Positions 33,701 to 43,239 of a DNA stretch of 64,000 nt are shown here, piece by piece; within the stretch, counting starts at the first letter, position 1, and the number at the start of each line of letters is the position of its first letter. A program made the translations under genes and the position numbers. The notes under the pieces are model-generated. The model was not told where the DNA came from. It did no database searches and saw nothing but the letters and a program-made list of their open reading frames with translations. The DNA comes from Undaria pinnatifida (Eukaryota > Sar > Phaeophyceae > Laminariales > Alariaceae). Location of the stretch: positions 19,614,629 to 19,678,628 of the forward strand of contig JABAKD010000002.1 in assembly GCA_012845835.1 (NCBI GenBank). The letters run 5' to 3'.

Positions 33701-36292
33701 TCACACCAAACGACATACGACGTACATTACGGTAAAAAACACAACGCGTTCAAGTATCACACAGCTTGCAGAGATGTGTACCGATCACTCAACTGGTCGA
33801 ACTCACAGCTGACGTCTTTGAGCTCATTGAAAAAAACAATGACCTGGTACACTGCATAGGTGCACACAGCCGAAAACCAAACACTAAGCAGAGAGGCGGC
33901 GGCAAACAACCTCGTAACACTAGACACTGTTAGCATGCAGGTCCAGCAGCAACAGAGCAGGAAAACGTAAACAGTAGAGCAGTACCATGACTCAGCAGCA
34001 GTACATGTCGGAGGAGTGCAACGTACAAGAGTGCTGAAAACACAGAACGCAACGCGAGCAATAAATCATTCGCGGAACTCGTATAAACGTACTTCAAAGT
34101 AACAAGAACACGCTTTTATACTGGTAAAACGTGCCTGGTACGAAACACCGAGTACATGGCACTATCACAAGAACCAAAACAAACACGGTTACATTGACAG
34201 GTGGCGCAGCGATTAGAGCTGCACACACGACGTCACCAGAGCAACACCAGCAGCACTAGCAAACTGGTACCGCTGAACACGATATTTCACCCCGCGTGCT
34301 GGTCGTCGGTGTTGAAAGCTTCTTGTTGTGCTCTTTGGCTTTCCCCCGTTGCCGGTTCGAAAACGATGAATGTGATCAGATAAAACCGGAAATATGTTTT
34401 GCTGTCACGGCTGTCAAGTCCGTCAAGTAACAGCTGTCACAGTGGTGACAAAATGCGGGCTAATAGTGAGAAATACCGTAAAACACCGAATTCACCTTGG
34501 CCAAAATCTGTATTTGCAAGGTATATCTCTGTCTTGTAGCTTGTGATCACGGAGCCTGCCCTCTCTCTCTGGGAGGAGGCATCGGCGTGGACACTGGACG
34601 CGCTCGATGTCGACGGGTAGAACGGACAGCTTAACTGTGCCCCGTTGTTGGGTTTCAGATGGAAAGGACGAAGTTGCTGTAGCTAAACCATACCTCTGGT
34701 ACGTGCCTTTGATGTCACAGCTTGTCGGTAAGCGATAGCACACAGCAGGAGCAGCAGAAAGCAGGAAAAAACAACACTAGTGGAAAAACATATATTTTTT
34801 CTTTGCACAAAGAAGTCGTCAGGTTTCAGAAGGAAGGGTGACCTTGTAAGTTAAACCATGCGTATTATCATAGCTGGTACGTTTGTTGTCAAAGCCTTCG
34901 CTTATACTAGGTACCTGGTACCAGGATGGTGCAGACAATCTCTTGATAAATATTAATAGAGCGTGAACAGAAATAGCCGAAACATGCTCGAATTAGCTAG
35001 TCGCGCTATAAAGTGCACAAAATCCAGCCTGCTTGGGCTAGTCTTATCGGCCACTCTACACGAAAATTTAGTTGTGTGTATAAAAGACAAGAAAAAAAAA
35101 CGAAAAACAAGAAAACAAACTTGAGACCCACCACTAAATGCGATAAACAAGTAAACGTACCACAACATACCGTGGCGCTAGGGTCTCACATCGAGGTTGA
35201 AGAGCGCGTCGGTGAAATAGGACACGGGGAGTTCGTCCACGTTCTTCTTCCCACTCGGCAAAGGCCGCGACAGAGAGAACGCCCTGTCCGTGTACTTGTA
35301 GTCCTGGATCGAGATGCCCTTCCCTGAGAGCACCGTTCCGGAGGTTCATTGTTATGTTCGTCGTCCGACCGTGTGCAACATGAGGCGGGTGCCCTTTTGC
35401 CCCCCTTTTTGCTTTATAATTCATCCTGCTTGTTGTGGATCTCTGTCATACCTCTAGTTTATTGTTTTTAATCAAAACAATCCTAAACCAAAAATTCATT
35501 TCAGCTACGAGTCAAGGACTTCTTGTCGGCACTCAAGTAATATTTGCAAGTTTTTTTTTCTTCAAACGTGCGTGTGGTGCGATGCAGTGCGATACAAAAA
35601 CATGACACACAGTAAGGTACGGTTCAGTGTGGTGCAACGCGATGCTATGCAATGCGGTGCTAGGCGATGCGATGCTAGGTGATGCAAAGCGATGTGGTGC
35701 GATACCATTGGATGCAAGGCCATGCGAGACGATACAAACGCGATGCGATGCGAACGCCATGCGATGCAAACGCGATGCGATGCAAACGCGATGCGATGCG
35801 AAGCGACGCGCGTGTGGAGTTGTGCTGTGCGAGGCGACTGTGGGACACGGAAGGATGCGATTAAACGATACCTGGTACACGACCCAGGAAGCGATACGAT
35901 GGGGAGCAATCAACGCAAGTGTAACGCAATGCGATGCGATGCGATTGAGATATGCAATTTACGCGATGCGATACGATAACGCCATACAGCACAATGCGGC
36001 CCAACGCTATGCCACGCAATGCAACGCAAATGCGACGCTACGCGGTGCAATGCGATACAACGCGAACTCGGTTCGATGCAAACCACGATGTGGTCCGGCG
36101 TGATGCAGTGCGATTATACGCTGTGACGCGAATGCGATGCAAGGCGATGCCAGGCGATGCAAGATGATGGAAGGCAATGCAATGCGATGCGAGATGACGA
36201 AAGGCGAGGCACTAACCTGGAGTCTTGGTGACCGTCCACTGCTTGGGGTAGAGCACTGACACGTCGATCGGCTCTTTCGCGGTCCCGACGAG
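24568..36292 (-). CDS. PsbP-family thylakoid lumen protein, five C-terminal exons
   Basis: Exons in transcript order: a 36292-36217, b 35323-35190, d 28824-28742, e 26952-26907 and f 24708-24568, 480 nt (159 residues plus TAA). Phases agree at every junction (1, 0, 2, 0). The protein begins LVGTAKEPIDVSVLYPKQW (the PsbP YPxxW core), continues with ISIQDYKYTDRAFSLSRPLP, YFTDALFNLD, GPYGNFGKVDDFKVVG, YVDLKFSAPT, then VERRACVASTIVGSDV and ASRWGK, the usual order of a PsbP/PPL domain. These lumenal proteins support photosystem II assembly or oxygen evolution; which paralogue this is cannot be told. Introns are 893, 6365, 1789 and 2198 bp; d-e is GC-AG. The N-terminus is missing here; a presequence exon at 62326-62510 is a candidate. 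Confidence 0.88.
25104..25344 (+). repeat. Tandem duplication, 126 and 115 bp units
   Basis: Copy 1 (25104-25229) and copy 2 (25230-25344) both begin CCACGCCGAGCTCGAAGCCC and end GTTCCACTACGTTC. They differ mainly by about 12 extra bases (GATCTTCTCCGC) in copy 1. They lie in PsbP intron e-f. Confidence 0.9.
25345..26906 (-). other. PsbP intron e-f, remaining part
   Basis: No exon or gene seen apart from the tandem duplication. A poly-A run of 18 to 20 bases lies near 25920. Confidence 0.6.
26907..26952 (-). CDS. PsbP-family exon e (46 nt)
   Basis: The acceptor ACCGGTGCAG precedes 26952; the donor TTGCAG/GTGAGC follows 26907. One base completes the Arg codon from exon d, then YVDLKFSAPTQGLLQ, the central strand of the PsbP fold. 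Confidence 0.87.
27600..28530 (+). repeat. GTTGGTG / GTGGTGGTG minisatellite
   Basis: About 930 bp of strand-asymmetric G/T-rich DNA built from GGTGGTGTTGGTG, TTGACAGTGGTGG and TGTGTGCCTACAACG modules at roughly 70 to 130 bp period. Hydrophobic open frames here (28032-28388) are repeat translations. It fills half of PsbP intron d-e. Confidence 0.85.
28742..28824 (-). CDS. PsbP-family exon d (ends at a GC donor)
   Basis: The acceptor TTATTTGCCAG precedes 28824. It encodes GPYGNFGKVDDFKVVGAKTL and VKGKRTY and ends phase 2 at TAC-AG before GCAAGG. AG/GCAAG is the classic GC-AG donor. With no splice the frame runs into a stop 28 codons later. A GT donor giving this phase was not found. Confidence 0.87.
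28880..28966 (+). repeat. CAAG/CAAA tetranucleotide repeat
   Basis: Degenerate AACAAACAAGCAAGC repeat in PsbP intron b-d, beginning about 55 bp upstream (in transcript direction) of exon d. Confidence 0.85.
28967..31300 (-). other. PsbP intron b-d, 3' third
   Basis: No exon recognised. The GC-rich stretch 29800-30470 is open in several frames on both strands (up to 148 codons on the minus strand) but shows no domain. Confidence 0.5.
31554..32045. mobile_element. MITE-like foldback element, 492 bp
   Basis: Starts CTCAGCGAGGCGGAACAC and ends with the exact reverse complement. The inverted arms continue inward past AACCCCTTGA, AGAGCCAGCTCA, GGCCGGGATCCA and AACAGCATGCC for about 150-200 bp at perhaps 80 percent identity. 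No transposase, and no clear target-site duplication. Confidence 0.85.
32340..32505 (-). repeat. Dispersed repeat D, copy 2 (inverted relative to 11292)
   Basis: Reverse complement of the 11292-11460 repeat, sharing ATGGCCGTAGTCGTATGACC, AGACCCTCGCATCCCTA and CAGGCAGACAT. Lies in PsbP intron b-d. Confidence 0.8.
32506..34580 (-). other. PsbP intron b-d, 5' part
   Basis: No exon confirmed. It contains a GCAGCAACAGCAGCAG run near 33530 and a family B terminal fragment at 33755-33835 (CAGCTTGCAGAGATG, then GGTCGAACTCACAGCTGACG). Confidence 0.5.
33755..33835 (+). repeat. Family B terminal fragment
   Basis: CACAGCTTGCAGAGATGTGT, then TCAACTGGTCGAACTCACAG and CTGACGTCTTTGAG. This is the shared end of the foldback family. 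Confidence 0.75.
34581..34625 (-). repeat. 45-nt recurrent motif C, copy 1
   Basis: On the minus strand it reads TTCTACCCGTCGACATCGAG, then CGCGTCCAGTGTCCACGCC. Related copies occur at 44033-44075 (minus) and 62025-62068 (plus), each a few tens of bases before an AG that could serve as a 3' splice site. Confidence 0.7.
35190..35323 (-). CDS. PsbP-family exon b
   Basis: The acceptor GTGCTCTCAG precedes 35323; the donor CTCGAT/GTGAGA follows 35190. It encodes KGISIQDYKYTDRAFSLSRP and then NVDELPVSYFTDALFNLD. Joins exon a with a shared Gly codon and ends in phase 0. Confidence 0.9.
35575..36210 (+). repeat. GATGC pentanucleotide-type satellite
   Basis: About 635 bp of GCGATGC, GATGCAA and CGATGCGATGC words with drift. 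It makes up most of the 893-bp PsbP intron a-b. Open frames rich in Cys/Met/Arg are repeat artefacts. Confidence 0.9.
36217..36292 (-). CDS. PsbP-family exon a
   Basis: The acceptor GTCGTGTGCAG precedes 36292; the donor CCAG/GTTAGT follows 36217. It encodes LVGTAKEPIDVSVLYPKQW and VTKTP and ends in phase 1. It starts in phase 0, so an upstream exon must end on a codon boundary. Confidence 0.88.
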
Positions 36293-37180
36293 CTGCACAC
36301 GACAAGCAGATTACGCACAAAACAAAACACGCACACACACCAAACAAACGCGCCAAGACACCAATAACAGCAGCACAAAGAAAGGTAAGATTGGTTTTGG
36401 CCGTACTCATAGCGGACGTTGCGGGAGCAGAGTAGATAAAATAAAATTAAAATGCCCAATCGGTTTCACTATCATGGAACCAGGGTATGGCATATACCTG
36501 GTATACAACAACAGTAGTGCATCCATCGCAATGTCAATGGATTTAAGGGTCCAACTGACGAAGTCGAGCCCAGCGGGTAAAAAATCAGCGAAACGCGACG
36601 CACGCGTCTTCGTTCCCTCCCTTTATCCCTCCCGCCCTTTCTCCTTCCCAACTTCCCCCCCTTCCTCTCTCCCTCCTTCCCCCCTCCCTCCCTCTCTTTG
36701 CAACCACCAGCCAGAGAACGCAGACAAACAGTGTCATATGTTCACACGGAGGACGAAAGATAATGAGGAATCAAGAGAGAAAGGGGGCAGAGGGAGGGGG
36801 GGCAATGACACCAAGGAATAGCCCTTACACCGTCGTCTCGGAAACCTATCCCCAATGCGCCGACACACACTACCAGCCCACCACTACTGCATACCACCCC
36901 ACTACTACGATAACATACAAAGTACAAGGTTCCCCTTCGGGATGTGTACAAAGCCAACCCTCGGCCGTTCGTACCTCATAGTTCAAAGGGCTACTATACT
37001 TGCCGCAGAATATGCGGCAAACCATGTACATGTCCTATTTTGAATACTATACTATGCTCTATGGTACTATTAATAACCCGCTTACCAATGCAGAAATGTT
37101 CTCACACTAAATGTAAGTGTTTGGTCGCCACAAACGCAGGTGCAGTTCCAAAGGAGTGGAATACTACCAGATATTGAACA
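36293..37180 (-). other. Region upstream of PsbP exon a, no exon confirmed
   Basis: No exon recognised. A pyrimidine-rich TCCCTCC/CTTCC tract lies at 36610-36700. The minus strand has a short hydrophobic ATG frame at about 36410 whose frame does not join exon a. Confidence 0.45.
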
Positions 37181-37186
37181 TAACCA

Positions 37187-37268
37187 CAACCGCAGTCACA
37201 GCCACAGCCACAGCCACAGCCACAGCCACAGCCACAGCCACAGCCACAGCCACAGCCACAGCCACAGC
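37187..37268. repeat. CCACAG hexanucleotide repeat
   Basis: Eleven to twelve near-perfect CCACAG units; the plus frame reads Ser-His repeats. No supporting exon was found. Confidence 0.92.
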
Positions 37269-37364
37269 AGCGTACAACAAATTATAACCGCGCCGAAGAC
37301 CGAACAACGAAACCAAACAGAGCAAAAAACCAAACAAAGAAACGAAAGAAGAGCGCGAGGAATT

Positions 37365-37412
37365 TTATAAAGTAGTTTCCAATACGTCAGCTGTGAGCTC
37401 GACTAATTCAAG
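37365..37412 (-). repeat. Family B terminal fragment
   Basis: ACGTCAGCTGTGAGCTCGAC is the reverse complement of the GTCGAACTCACAGCTGACGT terminal motif. Confidence 0.65.
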
Positions 37413-37669
37413 GCGGCACCCAATAAAACGAAGCCTCTGTTCGACCAATGTAATGAGTCTCGCCGTCGGTCGTCGTTGTTGACGAGGATGATAATGATGT
37501 ATAGTATGTCGCCGGGTTCTTCTCGGATTTGCCAGGGGGGGTTGATTTTCGTACTCTAAGCGTTCGCAATATAGACCGTTTTGAGCATACTACCGCGCTT
37601 CTCATGTTTGACGTCGCAACATCTGGATCCCAACAAGGGTACAGCGGTGGGCTCCCTATACTATAGTGC

Positions 37670-37865
37670 GGGCATGTGCCAGCCAAAAATACCGGCAGTA
37701 TACCACACACACGCACTACTGGGGGGTTAGGGTACCTATACTGGTACTACTGTAGTACAGTGGGTTCCAGTCGTGCCAAACGATTTCACCGGCACTATAA
37801 CGGCAATAGGCAAGAGTCGGCACTACACCGGCAATGGTCACAATTCAACCGGGGCTATAGACCCC
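37670..37865 (+). repeat. Dispersed repeat A, copy 2
   Basis: Matches 1190-1370 in order: TGTGCCAGCC, ACCGGCAGTATACC, GGTTCCAGTCGTGCCAA, CGATTTCACCGGCA, CGGCAATAGGCA, ATTCAACCGG. Clearly the same family with separate point changes. Confidence 0.85.
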
Positions 37866-38189
37866 CCCCCTGTACGCCATGCCCAAAACACGGTTTTAGC
37901 ACTATCGCCGCCCAGCGATGGCAGTCGACGATATGATTACCGTACATCCGGTAACACGCAAGACAATAGCAAGATCATAGCAAAGATAATTTTAATATCA
38001 AGATAGCACCCCCATAGGACGATTTTCGAAGCTAATTTTCCCACAACTAGGAGGGTGTAGACGGCAAGCGATGCGTCTAAGGAAAATGCTTTTCACGGGT
38101 CAGCAAGATTTCAAAATACCGCGGGTTGAGCCCGGTCGGATCTGGAGGTGCTCGAAATTTTTCACGGGCCGGGCCAGGAGTTCTTCAAA

Positions 38190-38216
38190 CTCACGGGTCG
38201 GGTCGGGTCGGGTCGG
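38190..38216 (+). repeat. GGGTC tandem run
   Basis: Five GGGTC units, followed by G runs near 38358 and 38390. No gene recognised in 37866-39500. Confidence 0.8.
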
Positions 38217-39508
38217 GCTGATCCGAAACCGATACGACCCGCACGAAGTGACCCGTGAAAAGCCCTGGGAAATATCTCGGTGAGATCAACCCAAAGCCAC
38301 CATTTACGCTACGTGTACCCCCCTTGTCATGGAGAAAACCGGCTCGGAAGGTTGCCCGGGGGGGGGGGGGTATGCTCGCCCTAGGGGCGGGGGGGGTGAT
38401 CTTGACGTCTATACGGTAATGTGGCGCCCCTTGTGGGGCCAGATATGGCAACCGAAGATACTAGTGGTCTGGGGTTACCAGGCTATCTACCATCCGTTTA
38501 CGAGTAGAGTGAGGGCACGCAGCCGCAAAGTACAGGACACCTAACGTAATAAGAAAGTATGGACCTAGGCTGGCTTCATCAATCGGCAGAGGGTGCGCAC
38601 TACCCCAGTAGACTTCACACCGCGTTCTCACCACGCCCACACATACCAGATAAAGCACCAAACACACTACGTTTGTTGAGGTGGTCCGCACAACTTTTTC
38701 AGATCGTCCAAATCGCGCGGCGAAGCCGCGACAAGGGTCGTAGCCTTAGCCTGGGTCAGGGTCAGGGTTGGGTCTACGCCTGCATGTGATCTGTAAAAAC
38801 AAATACCCAACACTAAAACAAGCCTAAAAAACTCTGTAACGCGATATATATGTTTGGTACTTTACCTGGCATATTTGGGGTGGTGAGACCAGTAAAGCAA
38901 CTTCCTCCTGTACACTACCTTCAGCATCACGCGCCACCCAACTACAGAGTCCATATTGCAATATTTTTAATTTTCTGCAATAACCGTCAGTCTTTCTTAT
39001 TGCCCTGTTTCTTATTAGGTGCCTTGTACTGTATGAAGAGTATCATGTTACGCCCGTGTCTGCGAGTAGAGTGGACGCGGCAGTATAAGTAGGATCATGG
39101 TCTGCCTGTGTCGTACGACTACTTACATTGTGTACAGCTGGCACACCAAATGTATCACCCTCTAACTAATTACTTGTGCCCTCTGAAGTCCCCCAAAGGG
39201 TTGGCAGACTGTCAGCTGTGCGAGCAGACAGAGCCGGCTCTTCCTTAATGGCCGCGCGTCGCACCTACCTGTCGGTCTCTCCCTTATGGTGCTGCAGAAA
39301 ACAACGTAAGGAATTCGTCAAAAAAGTGGCTTGTTCCCGAAACATCAGTACCGCAGTTGTGGATAATCGTAAATCTTGCGACACGGCACAAGCCACCTAT
39401 CCCACGCGCAGCAAACACACACCCTGGACCAGGCAACACAACACCGCACCGCACCACGCAATTCACCCCCCTACCTCCCCCGACCCCTCCCCCCGACATC
39501 CCCCACCT

Positions 39509-39713
39509 GTATGGAGGTTTCCGCTAGGCCTCTCGCGGACGGGCGTGCGGGGCCGGCCAGCGCATCTTCCGCAACGGTGGACCATACCACAGCTCCCACC
39601 GCGGCAGCGCTGCTCGGCACGAGATACAAAGCGTATCACACGAGACGCAACGATATGTGTTCAGGCCAGCCTCCTTGGTCGACATCGTCCCCCTCGCACG
39701 TGGGAATGAACAA
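39509..39713 (+). CDS. Possible exon, unassigned protein
   Basis: From ATG 39509 a frame reads MEVSARPLADGRAGPASASS and on through TAAALLGTRYKAYHTRRNDM with protein-like composition in a GC-rich island. It runs on into repeat A sequence near 39715, so its real 3' end is probably earlier. No domain recognised. It is antisense to the PsbP gene. Confidence 0.25.
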
Positions 39714-39734
39714 ATATAGACTAGATAGTAGTGG

Positions 39735-40030
39735 ACTTTATAGTGCCGGTAGAGTAGTGCCAGTTGCCCGCGATAGTGCCTGTAACATCGCTTGGCGCAC
39801 GGGGTAAAAACCGTTAGTAACAGTACGCGAAATAGTGCTAGTTGCCGCGATAATGCCGGAAGTTTCGGCAGGGACATGCCGGCGCTATAGAGGGACCGCT
39901 ACGGGTGTAGAATTAGTAACAAATCCTTACAACAGTAGGGGCAGTATGCGGAATATTGCCGGGTGCCTATATAGTGCCGGTGTTTCCGGCTGGCACATGC
40001 CGGCGCTATGGAAGGATCACGACTGCACTG
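39735..40030 (+). repeat. Dispersed repeat A, copies 3-4
   Basis: At least two successive units with TATAGTGCCGGT, GCCAGTTGCCCGCGATAGTG, GGCACATGCCGGCGCTATGG and a GGACATGCCGGCGCTATAGA variant. Divergent from copies 1 and 2. Confidence 0.75.
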
Positions 40031-40304
40031 AATTAGTATGAAATTCTTCAGCATCGCCTCCCGCGGATGCGGCAAATCACTGAAGTCTTGAAGTACTGTA
40101 GATTAGTAATGGTACTCATTCATGATACTCTAATGGAAATATTCAGTATCATCCGCCTCCACAAGGAACTTGGCTAACGTCTTGAACTAATAATACCATG
40201 AAATAAGTAATTACCGTCTCCCCGAACGCAGAAACTAACTAATATATCGGCATAAAATATAGTATGACAACTCACCCACATAGTATATTACAAGTACACA
40301 ACAA

Positions 40305-40390
40305 CGCAGCTTGCAAAGATGAGTATTGACCCTAAATTCGTTGAACTCACGGTTGACGTCCTTACAACATGTTTATAAAATAATACCCAC
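40305..40390 (+). repeat. Family B terminal fragment
   Basis: GCAGCTTGCAAAGATGAGTA, then TTCGTTGAACTCACGGTTGA and CGTCCTTAC, ending in TTTATAAAATAA like the 4.8 kb element termini. An internal family B piece (TTGATAAACTGATACATC, then TTTCCACAGCGGTCAGATTT) follows at 40480-40530. Confidence 0.75.
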
Positions 40391-40399
40391 ATAGACTAT

Positions 40400-41190
40400 A
40401 CCAACAACATTGACAAAGCCATCCACCCACACACCATCCATCATACCCGGCCCCCACGCCCTTAAAATCTCTACTTACAGGATATACTTGATAAACTGAT
40501 ACATCTCTTTCCACAGCGGTCAGATTTTGTACCCCTAAAAAAACTGGAGTATATTTTTTTCTAGAATATATACTTGAATGTTGGACGTAAAAACGTGGGC
40601 TCGTGTCCTGCAGACTCGTTATTTATTTTTTTTATTCACATGTTTTGTAAGAGTAACCGACTTTTATTCTCGAATGCTGTATTAATATTAACATTTTGGA
40701 TAACTTGCGTATTCGTACCCCTCCTTATAACATGTATGTGCCCAAACCCGCCATTATTGCGAAGACAAACAAAAAATAAAAAGACAAAACAATAGAACCA
40801 CCCTCGGGTAGAGAAAACTTTCCTGTATATTAAACCACAAGTACCAACAAAACCTTACAAAGCCATCCACCCACAGACCATTCACCGTACATATTTGGGA
40901 CGTAAAAAGTGGGTTGGAGTCATACAGACTCGTTTATTTTTAAGGATGGTAGTCAATGTTAATTCTCGAATGCCAAATTGATTGATAGTAACATATTAGA
41001 GCACTACTACTACTGTCTTCATACTTCTGATGTATACCAAAACCCGCCATTACAGTGCAAAAAACAAAATAATAAGACCACCCTCAGGTTGAAAAAACTT
41101 ACCTACGCACTTAACCACAAGTACCAACATCCCTGACCACGCCATCCATCCGCAAACCTTCCACCATACATATGATAGAGCAGTAAATAA
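40400..41190 (+). repeat. Tandem array of about 3 diverged units (300-450 bp)
   Basis: CCAACA...AAAGCCATCCACCCACA recurs at about 40405, 40845 and 41125. GGACGTAAAAA-CGTGGG followed by CAGACTCGTT recurs at 40575 and 40895. Noncoding, AT-rich. Confidence 0.7.
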
Positions 41191-41329
41191 CCCGATGCTG
41201 TGAGCAGGACTACATAAGGGAGGTAATAGAAGGAAAAACGGGAAATGCGATTTCAGCGTTATAGAGAGTATGGGAGAAACAATGAAGACGTTCGTTTCCC
41301 AGACTAAGGCCTAGTCAAGCCACGACGGC

Positions 41330-41505
41330 CTCTCATCCGGGAAAGACTGCAGAAAGTAAGGGCACCGGCCGCGGGAGGTGATGCCATTGTTTCGACCCAC
41401 ACTATACCGGAAGAAGAACAGGCACAAGATGCTGCTGGATTATCCGGAACAGAGACAGGAACGATCCCAGAAGTGACGTCACCCTGTGACATATAAAAGG
41501 CATGA
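41330..41505 (+). pseudogene. Coding-like fragment, copy 1 of a duplicated segment
   Basis: One frame reads LIRERLQKVRAPAAGGDAIV, then STHTIPEEEQAQDAAGLSGT, to a TAA near 41494. The segment GGAGGTGATGCCATTGTTTC through CACTATACCGGAAGAA is repeated at 41757-41810 in the same frame (PPPAAGGDAIVSTHTIPEEQ). Frame conservation suggests former coding sequence. Protein family not recognised. Confidence 0.35.
41474..41500 (+). promoter_or_regulatory. CRE-like site plus TATA box
   Basis: TGACGTCA (41474-41481) lies ten bases upstream of TATAAAAGG (41492-41500). Both are canonical core elements in plausible spacing for plus-strand transcription. No downstream gene is recognised, so a retroelement promoter or chance are both possible. 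Confidence 0.35.
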
Positions 41506-41734
41506 TCGCGGACTGGCCGCCCCGCCGGAGTCCACTTCCTTTTAGCCCAAGCTTCCCCAACAAAAACAAACAGAAGCTGGATCTCGACCAAAGTCACCAC
41601 CCACCCACCCAATCACGAAGCACCAGGATACAGCTTATCCAAATGCCTTATTCTTCTTCACCGTCGTTGTAAGTGCGGTTTGAGTGCAGGCGCAGCAGTC
41701 AGCGAGCGACATTCAAACAGTCCTATTCGCGACA

Positions 41735-41880
41735 GGATGGCACCACCGCCCGCCGCCGGAGGTGATGCCATTGTTTCGACCCACACTATACCGGAAGAAC
41801 AGGCACAAAGATACTGCTGTATTATAGTGAAAACTACAGTAATAAATTTACAAAATACATACCCCTTGGTACGATTTTAG
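41735..41880 (+). pseudogene. Coding-like fragment, copy 2
   Basis: ATG 41737 begins MAPPPAAGGDAIVSTHTIPE, repeating the 41380-41440 segment with one fewer Glu codon, then runs into AT-rich DNA. Function unknown. Confidence 0.3.
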
Positions 41881-41884
41881 ATCT

Positions 41885-42125
41885 TGCTCAAAATTCCCCA
41901 CCTAAAGTAAAAATACCAACACCAACCATTATAGTGGAGAAAAACCAAATATATACATATTTACATATTTTTAAACAAAATAATAGGATCCCTCCAAATA
42001 AGAAAAAACTCACCCACATAGTATATTACAAGTACCAACAACGCAGCTTGCAAAGATGCGTATTGACCCGAAATTCGTCGAACTCAAGGCTGACGTCCTT
42101 AAAATATTTTTATATAATATAGTAT
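41885..42125 (+). repeat. Family B copy, about 240 bp
   Basis: Reverse complement of 58290-58505: shared words include CAAAATTCC, AAAGTAAAAATACCAACAC, ATTATAGTGGA, TAGGATCCCTCC, AAAAACTCACCC, ACATAGTATATTACAAGTAC, then the terminal motif GCAGCTTGCAAAGATG and GACGTCCTTAAAATA. Confidence 0.8.
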
Positions 42126-42500
42126 GAAAAAATTAGCAATCCTCTCCCTCGGATGTCGAAATTAACTACAGTAATGTCTTGAATTACGGCAGTATGAACT
42201 AATCCATTGTCGTCTCACTCGGATGTGGAAATTTCTCGTTGTCTTGAATTAGCACGAGCTAGCTCATTATCGTCTAACTCGGGTGTGGAAATAAAGAACG
42301 AACTCATTATCCTCTGCCCCGAACGTGAAAAGAAAAACGAATTATTCACCCCCCGCGGTAGTATCAACGACTACTAGGGTATGTACTGTAGCTCTCGGTA
42401 GCGTGGGTGTACAGCAGTAGGTATATCGTGTCCCGCAAACGTGAAAAATAATCACCAAACAATGCCTTGAATTATCATCAGCATGAACCCCCCCGTGAGA
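42126..42500. other. No gene seen
   Basis: AT-rich DNA with repeated CTCATTATCGTCT- and CTCGGATGTGGAAAT-type words at about 42210, 42265 and 42305, a small diverged tandem array. Confidence 0.5.
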
Positions 42501-42504
42501 ACAA

Positions 42505-42690
42505 AGTACGGGCTATCTATAGTGCAGTGCCGGTTGAATATTGTCACCGCTCTCTATAATGCCGGTAAAGTCGCTGGGAACAACCGGTACTCTCGCTACT
42601 TACTATGTATGGCAGCTCTAACTCTATTCCCAATAGTGCCTGTGTCCCGAATAGTGCCGGTATATTGGGGGCGCACGTACCTGCACTGTT
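42505..42690 (-). repeat. Dispersed repeat A, copy 5 (diverged)
   Basis: Contains TATAGTGCAGTGCCGG, TATAATGCCGGT, CCCAATAGTGCCTGTG and CGAATAGTGCCGGTATATTG words of family A. Orientation is uncertain because the units are partly palindromic. Confidence 0.6.
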
Positions 42691-43239
42691 GGGGGCCCCC
42701 TTGAGACCTCAGACGAAAAAACGTTGAAGTGCCCATTACGTGACCGGGCAAACGAAGTAGCCCGTGGTGCTGGGGTAAGGGAACCGTCCGAACTGCAACA
42801 ACGTAAGGGCATGTACAACACGCGCGCAGCATGGCCATACTGCAACTACTGAATGCTCTCCCTACGATGCTGCTACACGACCGAATTGGTCGCTTTTTGA
42901 GTAGCTATATTCCGCAATCTAAAATGCAGAAAACTGCGAGTGCGGCCAGTATCCGCAGCATCGAACTCCGACATGATATATAGAAGCACGGGTAGCATCC
43001 AGAGTACTCGACCCTTGCGAATACTCCCAGTACGAGCAGCAGTATCGAAGTCTGAGATACTGCCAGTACCCACAGTACCGCCCAGGGGCATCTGCTACAA
43101 ACGAAATTACGGATCTAGATCTCGCACAAACAGCGATAGGAGCGGCAGCACTTACCGTTCGGGACAAACTACAGCACTCGAATTCAGAGTTAGGCAATGC
43201 TTGCAGTACGTATAATGTCAGGCCCGTACTCGTACAACT

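Noticed and set aside
34201-34383. Possible tRNA-like pair of boxes (GTGGCGCAGCGATTAGAGC and CCGGTTCGAAAAC)
   Set aside because: The two boxes are about 150 bases apart, too far for a tRNA, and the intervening sequence does not pair.
34495-34567. Candidate PsbP exon c (minus strand) encoding ERAGSVITSYKTEIYLANTD with good AG and GT borders
   Set aside because: Joining exon b directly to exon d gives the continuous PsbP domain in phase 0. Including this segment leaves phase 1 and breaks the frame of exon d. The acceptor is also ambiguous within an AG repeat.
35627-36103. Cys/Met/Asn-rich ORFs of up to 158 codons
   Set aside because: Translations of the GATGC satellite inside a PsbP intron.
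36114-36410. Minus-strand hydrophobic ORF (MSTAKTNLTFLCAAVIGVLA) considered as the missing lumen-signal exon
   Set aside because: Its frame does not continue into exon a and no donor in the right phase lies between it and the exon a acceptor.
37140-37370. Ser-His repeat protein
   Set aside because: Translation of the CCACAG hexanucleotide repeat without exon context.
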